From Abelmoschus esculentus (taxonomy: Eukaryota; Streptophyta; Magnoliopsida; Malvales; Malvaceae), in the NCBI GenBank assembly GCA_035048815.1, contig JAUCBN010000037.1, positions 15,528,001-15,592,000 of the forward strand: a DNA stretch of 64,000 nt, read 5' to 3'. The translations under genes and the position numbers were made by a program. The notes beneath the pieces were generated by a model. It was given only the letters and a program-made list of their open reading frames with translations, was not told the DNA's origin and searched no databases. Shown in pieces: positions 24,552 through 36,946 of the stretch. Position 1 is the first letter of the stretch; each line of letters opens with the position of its first letter.

Positions 24552-27500
24552 ATGGAGGGACAAGAAACAAGCAAGGAATGCGACAAAGGTTTCTCAAGCA
24601 GTTTCATGCTGTTGAAACCTGAAGAAGTGAGAATTGTCGATCTGTTTAAGATCTTGTATTCCAGTAATTTGAATGATCGGAAATTCGTGGATTGTTCGTC
24701 GGAGACGGCGGAGAGTTTCGGTTACCGGTGGCTGTTACTCATTTCGATTTTGGCACAGAAGATGTTGATTTTCACGGCGAAGCCGATGGCGTGGACGGAA
24801 TCGACGATCGAGATGTTTCTTAATCTTCTGGCGGTAAACAAGAATTTTTTTCTGCTCTTGATCGATCTCATACGAGGTATCTATGTTTTGCTGCAATTAA
24901 TCATCTTATTTTATGATTATTAAGTACTTTTGAGCTTCATTTAATATGCATGTCGAAGTAGAAAAGTGATTGGGAGACGAAAGGAAATTCATAAGATTCA
25001 TGTTTCCTGGAAAATATGGAGAAATTATTTTATGGATTGGTAGAAATTAATTTTATATTTTTTATATATTTTTTTTTATAAATTTTTATTTTTTATTATC
25101 ATATAAATAGGTGGTAGGTGATTGCATAGAGATTAATTAGAAAAGAAAAAATAATATAAAAAATATAAAATTAGTTGGCTAATTTTTAGTAGTTAAGGAC
25201 TATAAATAACATGATGGAACCAATTCATAGAATAATTTCTCGAAAACAGGGATTTAGTGAAGACTATATAATTTATTTTTCCTTTTTTATTTTATCTGTG
25301 ACGCGTCCCTATTGTATTAATAAATTAAACAAAAGTAATTAGTTGATGTATACAAGACATCAGGTCACTTAAAGAAGGTTAGAGCTTTAAATTTTAACAA
25401 TATAAATAGAAAAAATAAGTTGGGAGAATCGCCCCAAATCAATCTGAATTAGTCGATCAATGAATTAGATATTAATTGTTAAAAAAACAACAACTTAATT
25501 ATAATATATATATATATATATTTATAGGAATAATATCAAGTTAAATGGTATAAAATTCTCTAAGTCTTACATATTTTTTGATCATTAGATGACTGAAACG
25601 AATGACTTAGATTAACAGTCGGTTATGAGAAGATTATCATTTTGAATTTTTTTTTGAGAATCATCTGAACCATCCTTTTTCATTCATCCAATGATCGATC
25701 CAAAAAATATATAAAACTTAAAAATTTTATATTGTATAACTTGATCTTATATATATAATTAAGCAAAGAGCTACTTTGTAATTTTATTATATTAAGATGG
25801 GTCCAGGGTTGGTGGCGAGCCAAACCTGAGCTGGCGTCCATTAGTGCACTATATTAGTTTTTAATGTTGAAATATGGTCCACAATCACTTTAAGCAGCCT
25901 CTTCTTTTGGAATAATTCTTCCATGACAGTTCAAAAGCCTGAGCATTTCTCAAATGATGATGATCTCAACTTTCAGATTTAGTTCTAGGGTGAAAGGGAA
26001 ATGGGAACAAACGTTGTATCAGTTTCAATGTAGAGTTTATTTTTCATTCGATATTGAATCGGATTGGTTTAGATTAGATATCCACTACGGCAAAATTGAC
26101 TTTTGTGGCATTTCTAGCGGCATTTTTTGATGAAACGCTGCTAATTTTGTATCTTTAGTGGCGTTTTAGATAAACGCCACAAAAACTATATATTTAGTGG
26201 TGTTTTTATGTAAACGCCGCTGAAACAATGTCTATGGCGGCGTTTTCTGAAACAAACGCCACAAAAACTATGTATTTAGCGGCGTTTTTAAAAACGCACT
26301 GATAAAATTGTCTATAACGGCGTTTCCTGGACCAAACGCCACAAAAAACTATATATTTGACGGCGTTTTTTTAAAAATGCCACTGATAACAATGTTTGTT
26401 TTGGTGTAGTGATCGGATATTTTTTATATAGTAATTTGAGTTCATGTGCTTTGATTCCGTATTTAACAATAAATTTCATTCTTACAGGAAAGGAAGATTG
26501 GCCAGATAGAGATTCAGCAACATTCATATCTTTTATAGGTAATATGGACAAGAGAATGAAGCTCGACAGTGAGATCAAACCCGAACATGGATGCAAGTAT
26601 TATTCAGCATTGTCGATGATGGCTTCCAAAGCATCGTATGAGAATCGAGCCTACATTGAAACTATTGTCAAGGATCATTGGAAGGTACATACATACGTAT
26701 ATGCATACATACATGTTGGAAAAATGGTATGGTACATGGACATTTGAGCTTACATTTGAGTGGGTTCCATTAGTAAAATTAATTGAGACTATGTGTATTA
26801 TTAATCTACAACAAGAGTAGATTAAATTTGTATATTTACATGCTCAAAATGTTTAATGGGTGAATGAGAAATTGTTGCTCAATGTAACACCCATGATGTT
26901 GGAAAAATGAAATGAAAAGTAGAATATCCCACATTTGTTGGGAACTTAGATTTGGAAAGCTCTATATACAAAAGCTCTTCATGTTATTATTGGAAATAAG
27001 TCAAAGGTTTGGACTAGACACCATAGTTGTGCCTAGCCTATGGGCTAGCATTAGTTGACTTTTATAAAAGTCAAAAGATGGGCCTTGGGTCTTGGGACCT
27101 TTGGTCTTGATTTCAAAAATGATAGATTTTTTTTTCTACTTTTCTGACTTTATTTTTAACAGATATTATAGAATTAAACCACTTTTTATGGAGTTGCAGA
27201 CCCTTCAGCTGGTTGTAACCTCCAATTTATTTGGATTAATTCTCTGATAAATACCATTTTAATTTCTGGGAGTTGTAACTCTTCAGGAATTGTTAATTAC
27301 AGATTAATTCTGTAATTAAACATGTCCCCTGCATGAACACTATAAAAGGAGACCCTTTGTTCATATTTAAAAACACTGGGAAAAAAAACCCACAAGTATC
27401 CTATAGCCAGATAGTGTTCTGCTTCTGTAAAGTTCGTTGTTGCAGTAAGGTAGCGTTGCTCTCCTTATTGTATTCTACCGTTGTATCCTGGGAGACAGAC

Positions 27501-28790
27501 GTTCTATAGTAACTCCAGCACCGGGAGGGGACGAATCTGTTTTAAGGACACTGTGATAGCACAGGCCTCGGTTAAAGTTTCAGATTTTTTTTTTCTTTAC
27601 GTTTCTAATTTATATGTTTTATTTCTATTTCGTTCACAGAATTGTGTTTAACATATTAATAACTTGCTTTGTTTTGTGGTAACAATACATACATGTATAC
27701 GTACATACATACGAAAGAATTGAGTGAAATTGTATTGAAATATGGCAAATGCATGTAAGTACACTTTTTGCTATCTTTTTTTTGCAGATGGAGTACTTGG
27801 GATTTTATGATCATTGGAACGGTAAATCCTAGTTTTTATTTTCCGTTAAATCTGCAATCACGATAAACTTACGTGACTCATAATGTATCATTATCTGGTT
27901 TGACAGATTACCAAGAAAAAGCTACAACACAACTCTTCGTCTGTCGTGATAAAAGTGAAAACCATGACACCATTATTGTTGCCTTTAGAGGAACGGAGCC
28001 ATTCGACGCAGACGCATGGTGTTCGGACTTCGACTTATCATGGTACGAGCTTCAAGGAATGGGGAAAATCCATGGCGGATTTATGAAAGCCCTAGGGTTG
28101 CAAAAGAACGTAGGGTGGCCGATGGAATGCAAAGAAAACCCAAACCGAAAACAACCCTTAGCTTATTACTTCATCAGAGACAAGTTGAAATCACTCTTGT
28201 CCGAAAGTGAAAACACAAAATATATACTGACCGGTCATAGTTCGGGTGGAGCTTTAGCCATTCTTTTCCCTGCAATTATGTTTCTCCATGATGAGAAACT
28301 ACTGTTGCAGAGACTGGAAGGGGTTTTCACGTACGGACAACCGAGGGTTGGGGACGAGAAGTTCGGGAAATACATGGAAAACAAGCTTGAAGAACACAGA
28401 ATACGTTATTTCAGAACTGTTTATTGCAACGACATGGTGCCGAGGTTGCCTTATGATGACAAAGATCACTTGTTCAAACACTTTGGTACTTGTGTTTACT
28501 ATAACAGGCATTATCAAGGAAAGGTTGTTCCAGAAACACCAAACAAGAACTATTTCTCGCCGCTGTCGGCAATTCTGATGACGATAAACGCCGTATGTGA
28601 GTTGATCAGAAGCTTTACTCTAAGTTGTTCGAAAGGACCCGAATACAAAGAAGGTTGGTTTATGAGAGTTTTCAGGATAATCGGATTGGTGATGCCGGGT
28701 GTTTCTGCTCATTCGACTCAAGATTATGTTAACTCTACTCGTCTTGGTTCCGGCGACGTTTTTCTTCCACCCCAAGAAATGATCCCATAA
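24552..28790 (+). CDS. OBL1: Oil-body lipase-like class-3 triacylglycerol lipase, copy 2
   Basis: Four exons: 24552-24876, 26488-26684, 27788-27821, 27907-28790; GT-AG introns, total 479 aa. The first three intron positions and phases (1, 0, 1) equal those of copy 1, and exon 3 has the same 34-bp length. The fourth intron of copy 1 is absent: the frame runs straight through HYQGKVVPETPNKNYF. Catalytic triad: Ser297 in GHSSG (copy 1 has GHSLG), Asp361 in NDMVPRLP, His454 in SAHSTQDYVN. FRGTEPF is near residue 213. The introns are swollen by a fold-back MITE and a CACTA miniature (intron 1) and a copia-like solo LTR (intron 2). The coding sequence is intact and probably functional. Role is as for the OBL1 family, hydrolysis of storage or membrane acylglycerols, by inference. 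Confidence 0.93.
25545..25750. repeat. Fold-back MITE in intron 1 of lipase 2
   Basis: Ends ATCAAGTTAAATGGTATAAAA and TTTTATATTGTATAACTTGAT are inverted repeats, with further pairing of GATCATTAGATGACTG and CATCCAATGATCGATC. Same family as 14323-14525 in intron 1 of lipase 1. Confidence 0.65.
26083..26411. mobile_element. CACTA-type miniature element in intron 1 of lipase 2
   Basis: Begins CACTACGGCAAAATTGAC and ends TTGTTTTGGTGTAGTG, so both ends carry the CACTA terminus, and is flanked by a 3-bp duplication ATC (26080-26082, 26412-26414), as expected for CACTA/En-Spm elements. The 329-bp interior is about five or six alternating units of GGCGTTTT and AAACGCCACAAAAACTAT, that is, a chain of short inverted repeats. 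It lies 76 bp upstream of exon 2, close to the branch-point region. Confidence 0.88.
26897..27653 (+). mobile_element. Copia-like solo LTR in intron 2 of lipase 2
   Basis: A 757-bp unit with TGTTGGAAAAATG at the left and GTGTTTAACA at the right (TG...CA), a TATA box TATAAAAGGA at 27341-27350 and a GC-richer transcribed part after it, the layout of a Ty1/copia LTR in the gene's own direction. The flanking five bases (CATGA and TATTA) do not match, so the ends or the target duplication are uncertain. Confidence 0.65.
27341..27350 (+). promoter_or_regulatory. TATA box of intronic LTR
   Basis: TATAAAAGGA inside the copia-like LTR, pointing towards lipase 2 exons 3 and 4. It could act as a cryptic promoter for a truncated transcript; not shown. 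Confidence 0.55.
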
Positions 28791-28905
28791 TTTGAGTTGT
28801 CTCAGATATTCGAATCCTAGTGTTGGTTGAGGGGTCGCCTGCATATTGAATTTCTACATTATCTGATTCAGATTAATCGACCAATGAATTCGATATACTT
28901 AGTTA

Positions 28906-31900
28906 TTTTTTTTAGATAAATGAAATTTTATTCATCTAAAAGACCTTCTAAATTATCACTATACAAAATTAAAGTATAAAAAAAAATAAAATGACATTAT
29001 GCTATCTTCCACTTAGTTACAAGAGTAGAGTAGAAAGAATTAATTTCCGACAACCAGAAATCTTTGTTTTGATATCCCTCTTGATAAGTAATATAATGTC
29101 TTTCGTATGTCGAGGCCTCCCACCATACAATTTACGGTTTCGTTCTCGCCAAATATAATATATAAAACCGCACCATGACAGACGAATGATAACATGTAAG
29201 AGCGATCTTCCTTTCCCATGGATAATCATCCATTGCACCATATCCAACCATCAATCTATTTGCACATCTAAATCACACTTAATAAGAATTACTTGTCAAA
29301 CTTGATGAGAGAAATCACATGTAGCAAAAAGGTGATCCTATTCTCAATACCAGTGTCATCGCACAATAAACATTGAGTATCAATTGACCCTCCCCATCGT
29401 AGCATCCTATACCTTGTTGGAAGTCTATCTTGAACTGCAAACCATGCAATGAAAGATTGGCAAGGATATGAAGACCCCACTCGAAACCAAGGGACCTGAT
29501 CATTTTTGTGTCTCAAAATCTTCCAAACATTTTTAGTGTTATAGTTCTTATTAATGCTCCCGATCAAAGCATATTCATCCTTTAACTTCATCACCTTTTT
29601 CCAAGCCCAATTAGATGAAACTTTTACCACAGTTGGCCAAATTGAACTACCCTTCAAGACATAGCTTTCAATTCATGCTACCTACAAAGAACCTGAACGA
29701 ACAAATAAAGACCACAAACACCCCATCATGCAGGCTTTGTTCCACACAACAATATTCTTCACCCCAAGCCCCCCTCCACACTTTGGGTGACACACGTTTT
29801 AACAGCTGACTCGGGCCCCTTTAGCAGACCCTTCTGAGCCTTTCCAAAGAAAAGCATTGGACAAACTCTCAACTTGTCTCAAGATTTTTCCTGGGAGAAC
29901 AAAAACATGACACCAAAAATTTTGGATACTATAGAGGACAGATTGAATGAGCTGCAATCCTCCCCCAAAAGACAAGCATTTAGAGGACCACGATTGAATA
30001 CGCTGCACTATCTTTTTAATGAGCCTCTCATAATCTCCGACTTATAAATTTTAGCAACTAAAGGTACTCCCAAGTATCTAACAGGTAATATGCCAATCCT
30101 GAACTCAGTTTGACTAGCAATAAAGTGCATTTCATCATTATTCATACTGGCACAAAATAACTCACTCTTAGAAGGGTTAATTTGCAACCAGTTAGTCGAT
30201 GAAACCAGTTCATGATATTTTGTACACTCAATAAATCTGCAACAATACCCTTAGTAAATAGAAGAAGATCATCCGTAAAACTAAGTGTGTGAGCTTAACT
30301 CGTTTGCACCTGGGATGATAGTCAAACACTTTATTCTGACAAAGCTAAGTTCAACAACTTATAAAGAACATTCATAACCAAAATAAAAATGTAAGGAGAT
30401 AAGGGATCCCCTTGCCTCATCCCTCGTGCCCTTGAGAAAAAAAAAACAACCAGTCCACCATTAAGACCAATAAAAAAATTTAGATTGAGTAATACAAGTG
30501 CGTATTCAATCTCGAAACTGAGTAGGGAAACCAAGAACTAGAAGTAGTTGAAAAACAACCCCCCAATTAAGAGAATCAAAAGCCTTTCTTAGATCCACTT
30601 TCAAAACACAAAGATTGGAGTGATTTTTTCTCCCATAGCCAACCACAATCTCTTGAGCCAACATAAAATTCTCCACTAAATCTCTTTCAATCAAGAATAC
30701 ACTCTGATTAGGCAGCCATAACTTTATTTTATTAACAAGTATCTTAGTAATGCATTTGTATATCATTGTGCAGCAAGATATAAGTCGAAAATCAGTAGCA
30801 TGCATCAGAACAGTAATCTTAGGAACAAGAATAATAACAGTTGAGTTAAATCCAACAGACAAAAAGCTAGTAAGAAAGAAATATTTTACTGCGTTTGTGA
30901 AGTCCTCTCCTATAATCCTCTAACAGAGCTTGAAAAAACTAGCAGGATAACCATCTAGCTCAGGCGCTTTGTTTTCATTCATTGAGAATAAAATATCCTT
31001 AACTTCTTTTGATGTAATAGGAGCCACCAACTTATCTTGCATTGTAGGAATAAACGTGGTTCCCAAAAATTCTTGTAATAATTCATCAGAAATAGGGACC
31101 ACGTTTTCATTATTTTTTTTCATAAAGTTGTAGTAAAATGCTTAATCAATTCGGCAGACATGCTTTGAAAATTATCGAGCTTCTTTCCATGCAAATCATA
31201 CAAGACGTGTATAGTATTATGAGACTGTCGAGCTCTAACTTGTCTAAAGAAATAAGTTGAGTTATTATCATCCTCTTTTATATATTGGACCCTTGATTTT
31301 TGCTTCAAGAAGCCCTCTTCAGCTCTAACTAACTCAGCTAACTCTGCAGATACTATCTTCTCCTGAAAAATGAATTCAGATGTAGGACAAGATAGAGAGG
31401 ATAATTGAATCTCCTCAAGGGTCTTTCGCAATGCAATAACTCTATTCAACAAGATTCTGAAAATTTGCATGGTCAGCCCCAAAATGAAAAAATTTAAAAG
31501 GCCTAGGTGGTCGAAACATTTGGATGATGACTTGTACAAGATTAGGACTATGATCAGAACAATCTGGGGCAAGAAACTCCACTCTTGCTTGAGGGAAATG
31601 CTCCAGCCAATATTGATTAGCCAAGACATGATCCAGTTTGCGAGAAAAAGGAGCCGCCTCATGCTTGTTACATCATGTAAAAACAGGTCTAGTAAACACA
31701 TGATCAACAACATCAAGGTTAGTAAGACAATCCGGAATTCTTTGATAGGAACAATAATAAGCTAACTACCATCAAAATCTGAACTCTCCTGAGAATCTCT
31801 AATAATATTAAAATCCCCTGTAAGAGCCCATGTATGAATGCCAATAGTAATTCTATCTTGATGTAAACTATTCTAAAGCTCCTTTCGATCTTCCTACCAT

Positions 31901-33690
31901 TGAAACCATAAACAATTGTGAAAAATATCTTCAAATCTCCCCATTCTAACCGAAAAGTAATGTGTTGGGCATCTTTACTAACCTCCACCACTTGACAAGA
32001 TCCTTTATACATGATCTAGATTCGACCATTCCCAACACATGAGTAGTTATGAATAGTCGATCAGCCTTGAAAATGTTAACAATACTATCAAAATTAACTT
32101 CTTTTATCCTTGTTTCAGGTAAGCATAACACATCAACTTGCAACTTTCTAACCAAACTCAAGATCCTTCTAATTTTCCCGGATCATTACATTCCCACACA
32201 TTCCTAGTTAAGAGATTCATTGAGTAGAGAGAGACACCATCTTTCTGACCAACTGTGCCTTTCTTCTTTTTTTTTACACCTCCACCCTTACTCTTTAGCT
32301 TCAATTGGTTCATGAGAGCACTAATACCTTCAGCAGTTACTCTAGTTTTTTCAATCGGGAGGCATAGCAGGATTTTGGGCAACCTTATCTACACTCCCTT
32401 GAACCAAAGGACCATCCCGAGAATTGTCTACATCACTAGAAGCAACTATTGTAGAAATATTGGTTGTACCAGCATCAACAATTACAACAGGATCAATAAC
32501 TATAGTAGTGACAATAGTTGGTATACCATCATCTATTGCAACTTTATTTTCAATTTCAACATTTCTACCACTAAAAAATGCATCATCGAAAACTTTTTCA
32601 TCCTTAACGAAAGTCTCAGTCAATTGTCCTTGATTTAGTGAGTCACCAACAAATAATACAGGATCAAAAACCAAAACATCAAAATTTTGCAACACCTTAC
32701 GAATATATTTATCCTCCAAATGCAACACACTTGGGAGGTGCCCAAACAAGCTCAACCCTAACATCAATACAATTTCTTTCACTAAGTTCAACATGTATAC
32801 ATTTTTGAACGCGTAAAAGAAATATCAACATTGACACAAATCTTCGCAAATTCTAAATTCTGTTTCAACATAGTAATACGATCAATTAAGGGTGAGCAAA
32901 ACTCGAATCGACTTGAAAAAACCGAATAACTCGACTCGACTCAAGGCGAAAATACTCAACTCGTTTTGACTCGACTCAAAAGTTCATAGACTCGACTCGA
33001 CTCAAAATTTCAAATAAAGTTCGAGTTGTAAAATGGAAATTCAAATAACTCGAATAACACGAAATTTTTAGTAATTAAAGGATTAATTTTTAAGTTTGAG
33101 ATGAATTTCTCAATTTTGTATGGTATAGATACATTGATATATAAAGATATAAAGAAATATTGCTACATATGAAAAAAATCTATATATGCATATCTTATAT
33201 GATTAGAGAAATTTATTTAAATTATAATCTAATTATACTATAACTTGATAAATAATTACAATTAAATATTTATAGAAACTCGAAAACTCGACTCGATTCG
33301 ACTCAACACGAATTTCTTAAACTCGACTCGAACCGAAAAAAAATCAAATAAAGTTTGATTTGTAAAATATGACTCGTCAACTCGAATAATTCAAAATTTT
33401 TTGACTCGACTCGATCGAATACTCACCCCTACAATTAGTGTATAAAGGATTACCTATTGAAATTGCAAGGCAACCTAATCCTTTCTGAGAATATAATTCC
33501 AACCGCATATGTCATAGTTTAATCCAAATTAGATCAGAGTGTAAATCTAAAATTTACAAGATTCAAACCTTTATTCCCCGAAGAATGCACCATGAAAACA
33601 AGCAAAGAAATCAAACAAGATCGTGAATCCAAAAGGAAAAAATCAAAGCAAAAGTGAAAATCTCTATAGGCGCATTTTAGCTATGCTAAC
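28906..33690 (-). mobile_element. Decayed L1-type LINE (5'-truncated), host of a hAT-like element
   Basis: Minus-strand non-LTR retrotransposon broken by many stops and frameshifts. From 5' to 3': ORF1 DUF4283-like end (WIKL...GLGCLAISIGNPLYT, about 33560-33440), a VELVWAPPKC zinc-knuckle approach near 32760, AP endonuclease part (LQVDVLCLPETRIKE, about 32150-32100), reverse transcriptase (NKAPELDGYPASFFK about 30960, KAFDSLNW about 30570, QGDPLSPYIF about 30400, FTDDLLLF about 30280 where FADD is usual), then the zf-RVT region (29650-29300) and an RNase-H-side tail. The 3' end is marked by A8 on the minus strand (T8 at 28906-28913). No open frame covers RT, so it is not autonomous. Confidence 0.9.
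32889..33430. mobile_element. hAT-like element nested in LINE ORF1
   Basis: Ends AGGGTGAGCAAAACTCGAAT and ACTCACCCCT; the sequence CAATTA flanks it on both sides (32883-32888, 33432-33437), a slightly decayed target duplication. On the minus strand the LINE frame GNPLYTLI before it continues as DRITMLKQNLEFAKICV after it, which proves insertion into ORF1. Confidence 0.85.
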
Positions 33691-33834
33691 GTGCACCCAG
33701 AGAATAAGCCAAAAATTTTCTATTGGTTTTGTGAATAAAAAATATCATTGTTGATCTATAAAAAAACTAAAATATTTATGCAAAATTGTGCAAATTCCTG
33801 CTTGAATTCTATGATATGCAAATAGTTTATTTTT

Positions 33835-34075
33835 TAATCGTATTTTTATTAGTGCTTTAGTTTAAACTAATGGGTTTAGAGTTTAGGGTTTAAGATTAAA
33901 GGTTGTGGTTAGAGTTTATTAAATTAGAGTTAGAGTATATTTTTTAAGGTGTCAGGTTTAGGGTTTAGAATATAAAAAATTAGAATTAGAGTTTAAATTT
34001 AATATTTTAATTTTTTTAACATGAAATATAAAAAAATCACGGTTAAGAGGCAAAATATTTCTATTCATAAAACAT
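33835..34075. repeat. Telomere-like MITE copy, inverted orientation
   Basis: Core reads GGGTTTAGAGTTTAGGGTTTAAG, the reverse of the CCCTAAA orientation; the ends are eroded. Confidence 0.5.
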
Positions 34076-34079
34076 CGCC

Positions 34080-35475
34080 GGAAAAATGTTTGATATTTCT
34101 ACAGAAAATGACCGACATAACCTTCTCTAAAGGTTAAATTTTGTAATTGGTTCTTGTATTATGTATCAGATGTGGATTTGGTCCATGTATTATAATTTGT
34201 TCATTTTAAGTATATGCACTTTTTTAAATTTGGAAATTCAAAAAAAGTGCGTAACATATTTTTAATTGTATTATACGATAATTATGATGAAAAAAATCAA
34301 AAGAAATAAATATTATTACTTTTTATATAAATATAATAGTATATATTTAAAGATTTATATCTTCAAAACCATCTTAGTCGTAGAATTTAAATACTTAATT
34401 CAAGGCGTAGGTGTAATACTTAAGTTTAGAGGTTAAAATTTATATTTTAGGATAATAAGTTGATAATTTAGATTTTAACCTATAAACCCTAAATTCTAAT
34501 ATCAAACTAATACGCTTGTGGATAGAGATGAAACTAGATAGAGATAGGGAGGTATAATCGCCCTCCACTCCAAAGATTTTTTTATTTTATTTTTGTCATT
34601 CTATTTATTTTTTTAAAAAAAAGTTATTTATTAATTTATCCCCAACTTTAAAACATTTATATTTTCCTTCATCCCTAAATCTTAACCCATCACTATTTAC
34701 GAAAACTTTAAATTTTCACCATTAATATATTAAATAATTATTTTATATATAATATAAAACAATATTAGTGTGTGTCAAAATCTATAAAGATGGCATTGAA
34801 GTTTCAAAATTGTTTTTTTTTTTTTTTAATTTGTAAAGGTGTAAAGTCAAGATTTGATATCAAAATCAACTCATGACTTTGATATTTGGTCAAATATCGA
34901 CTGTCGTATGAACCGTCCATTATGACCCCATGCTGTGTTATTTTCCATTAGTGGAAGCTAAATGAAACCCCACAGTTCTTAATTTAAACATCTCCACTGC
35001 TGTAGCACCAATATTTAAAAAAAATTATAGGGAGAAAAAAAAGGGAATTTAATTATAATGTATTTCGAGTTTGATTAGAAATAAAACTCGTATTTAATTT
35101 AATTATTATCGAGTTTAATTTGAGTTATGAATGAATTAAATTCGAGTATTATAAGGTAAAGATTGAAGGTTATAGAAATGGGTGAATCGTGCTATCTAGG
35201 CTTAATACTATATAAATATTTAAATTATGCTTTTTAGATTAGTATTTATTTATTTATTTTTTTACCGAAACATATGTCTCAAATTCTTTTGTCCAAATAT
35301 ATGTCTAAAAACCTTTAAAACAAACTAAAAATAATGTTAGATGGCTATCTTATAAAAAAAATTTAACACTTATTTTAATATGTGTACTCTAAATCGTGGA
35401 TCGTATATATTAATTTTTTTATATTTTTGTTCGATTATAATTGAGAGCTGCTCTTTCTCATACAAATTTAGTACC
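34080..35475. other. AT-rich spacer without gene
   Basis: No gene. Near 34513-34570 AGAGATGAAACTAGATAGAG recalls the foreign segment in the lipase relic (21556-21600), perhaps two fragments of one repeat. A T-run lies at about 34809. Confidence 0.5.
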
Positions 35476-35483
35476 ATTTTCTC

Positions 35484-35896
35484 TAGGGGCAGTTCAAAGA
35501 TTTTGGGGGCCCTGTGAAATTTATTAAAACGTTACCCTTACAAGCAATTGTCCATAACTTTCACTAGTTCTAAAAATGTGGCCCTTAGAAGCAATTATCC
35601 TTTTTATGGGCCCTTGTACGGTCGTTTTTATTGCGTTTGTCCAGAATCTCACTGGTTTTATAGAATCAATAATAATAGAAATAAACAATAAGATTCTATA
35701 ATCAATTATCACATTTAGAAAATAATTATAACGTTTTAATTATTATAACTCATACTTCTTAAGATCATTTTTAAAATTTTTACAATAAATTTCAATATTA
35801 ATATCATTTAATGAATATAATTTTTCAAAATTTTGGGGGCTACTTTTTAAAAGACCTTGTACGGTCGCTCTTATTGCGTTTGTCCAGAACCCCACT
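35484..35896. mobile_element. hAT-like MITE (TAGGGGCAG type)
   Basis: Starts TAGGGGCAGTTCAAAGATTTTGG and ends GTTTGTCCAGAACCCCACT. Flanks ATTTTCTC and GTTTTCCC match at 6 of 8 positions, a worn 8-bp duplication. Same family as 41997-42403. Confidence 0.7.
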
Positions 35897-35904
35897 GTTT
35901 TCCC

Positions 35905-36470
35905 CTCATGCTCGAAAGTCTTTCAGTTGTTGCTATACAACCTTAAACAATGGAGGTCTTAAGACAGATGTGTGATTCACTTGTGTTTGTCGACAAAAAA
36001 GAGTGTAAGCATTGCACAACAGCCGTCGGTATATAATAAGAGTAATACGACATATTAATCATGCAGTTCCATAGTGGAGAAGTACATGAGAATCCCCTTA
36101 TTGTCTGTTTTATATGCGGTGGGATCAAACATGTCAACTTAATAATCTCATGCGTATCGAAAGGTTTCGATTTTCTGTCGATATTTACTCACAAATTAAA
36201 CAGGATATTAACGGACAGTCTGAGAGTAGGTTTACATCCCCTGGTTTAGTTAGCTTAATTTTTGAATGAAATTTGTGATAATTTATTTATTAGTTAATTG
36301 ATTGTATAGTGTCGATATAAATTTAAAGTTTTTGGATAATAAAAGTGTCATTAATCTAAAAAAACATATCAACTTATAAATATAGACAGATATAAAATTT
36401 TAAAAGATTATATTAAAAAATTAAAAAAAAATTACAAAATTATAACATTAATAAAAAAGTATGTGAACTA
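35905..36470. other. Spacer without recognised gene
   Basis: Small open frames exist on both strands but overlap each other and show no domain or conserved motif. Confidence 0.5.
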
Positions 36471-36474
36471 TTGA

Positions 36475-36720
36475 GTAGAAATTCTCTACCTCTTTATCAT
36501 GCCTCCATCTATGTCTCTTGTTAAAAATTTCTAAAAAATTGAATTTTAAACCCTAACCCTTATTTTTTATATCCTAAACCCTAAACTTTACCCCATAAAA
36601 AATACATCTTACCCCTAATTCCCTAAACCCTAACCACAACCCCTAACCTAGAACCTAAACCTCTAATTTAAAGCGAAAACACAGATAGAAGCATAGAAAA
36701 GAGATAGACGATTTACGCCC
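36475..36720. repeat. Telomere-like MITE copy
   Basis: Ends CTCTACCTCTTTATCATGCCTCC (left) and GAAAAGAGATAGACGATTTACGCCC (right) are inverted repeats. The core is ACCCTAAACTTT...CCCTAAACCCTAACCACAACCCC. Confidence 0.75.
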
Positions 36721-36946
36721 GTGAACTATTTAAGAATCAAAATTTTTAAAAATGCAACCACCCTAAATACCGGCCTTATGTTTATAAGCAATGATTTCTA
36801 AGCCTACTCATTAATCATCTTCTGGCGTAAATCGTCTGCTTTTTTATATCTATATTAGTGTCGTATTTTAAAATAATAAGTTTAAAAATTAGGGTTTATG
36901 ATTTAAGGTTCAAGGTTATAGTTAGGATTTAAGGAATTAGGGGTAG

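Noticed and set aside
29017..32794. Individual frames here as host genes
   Set aside because: All are pieces of one LINE with endonuclease, reverse transcriptase and zf-RVT motifs in order.
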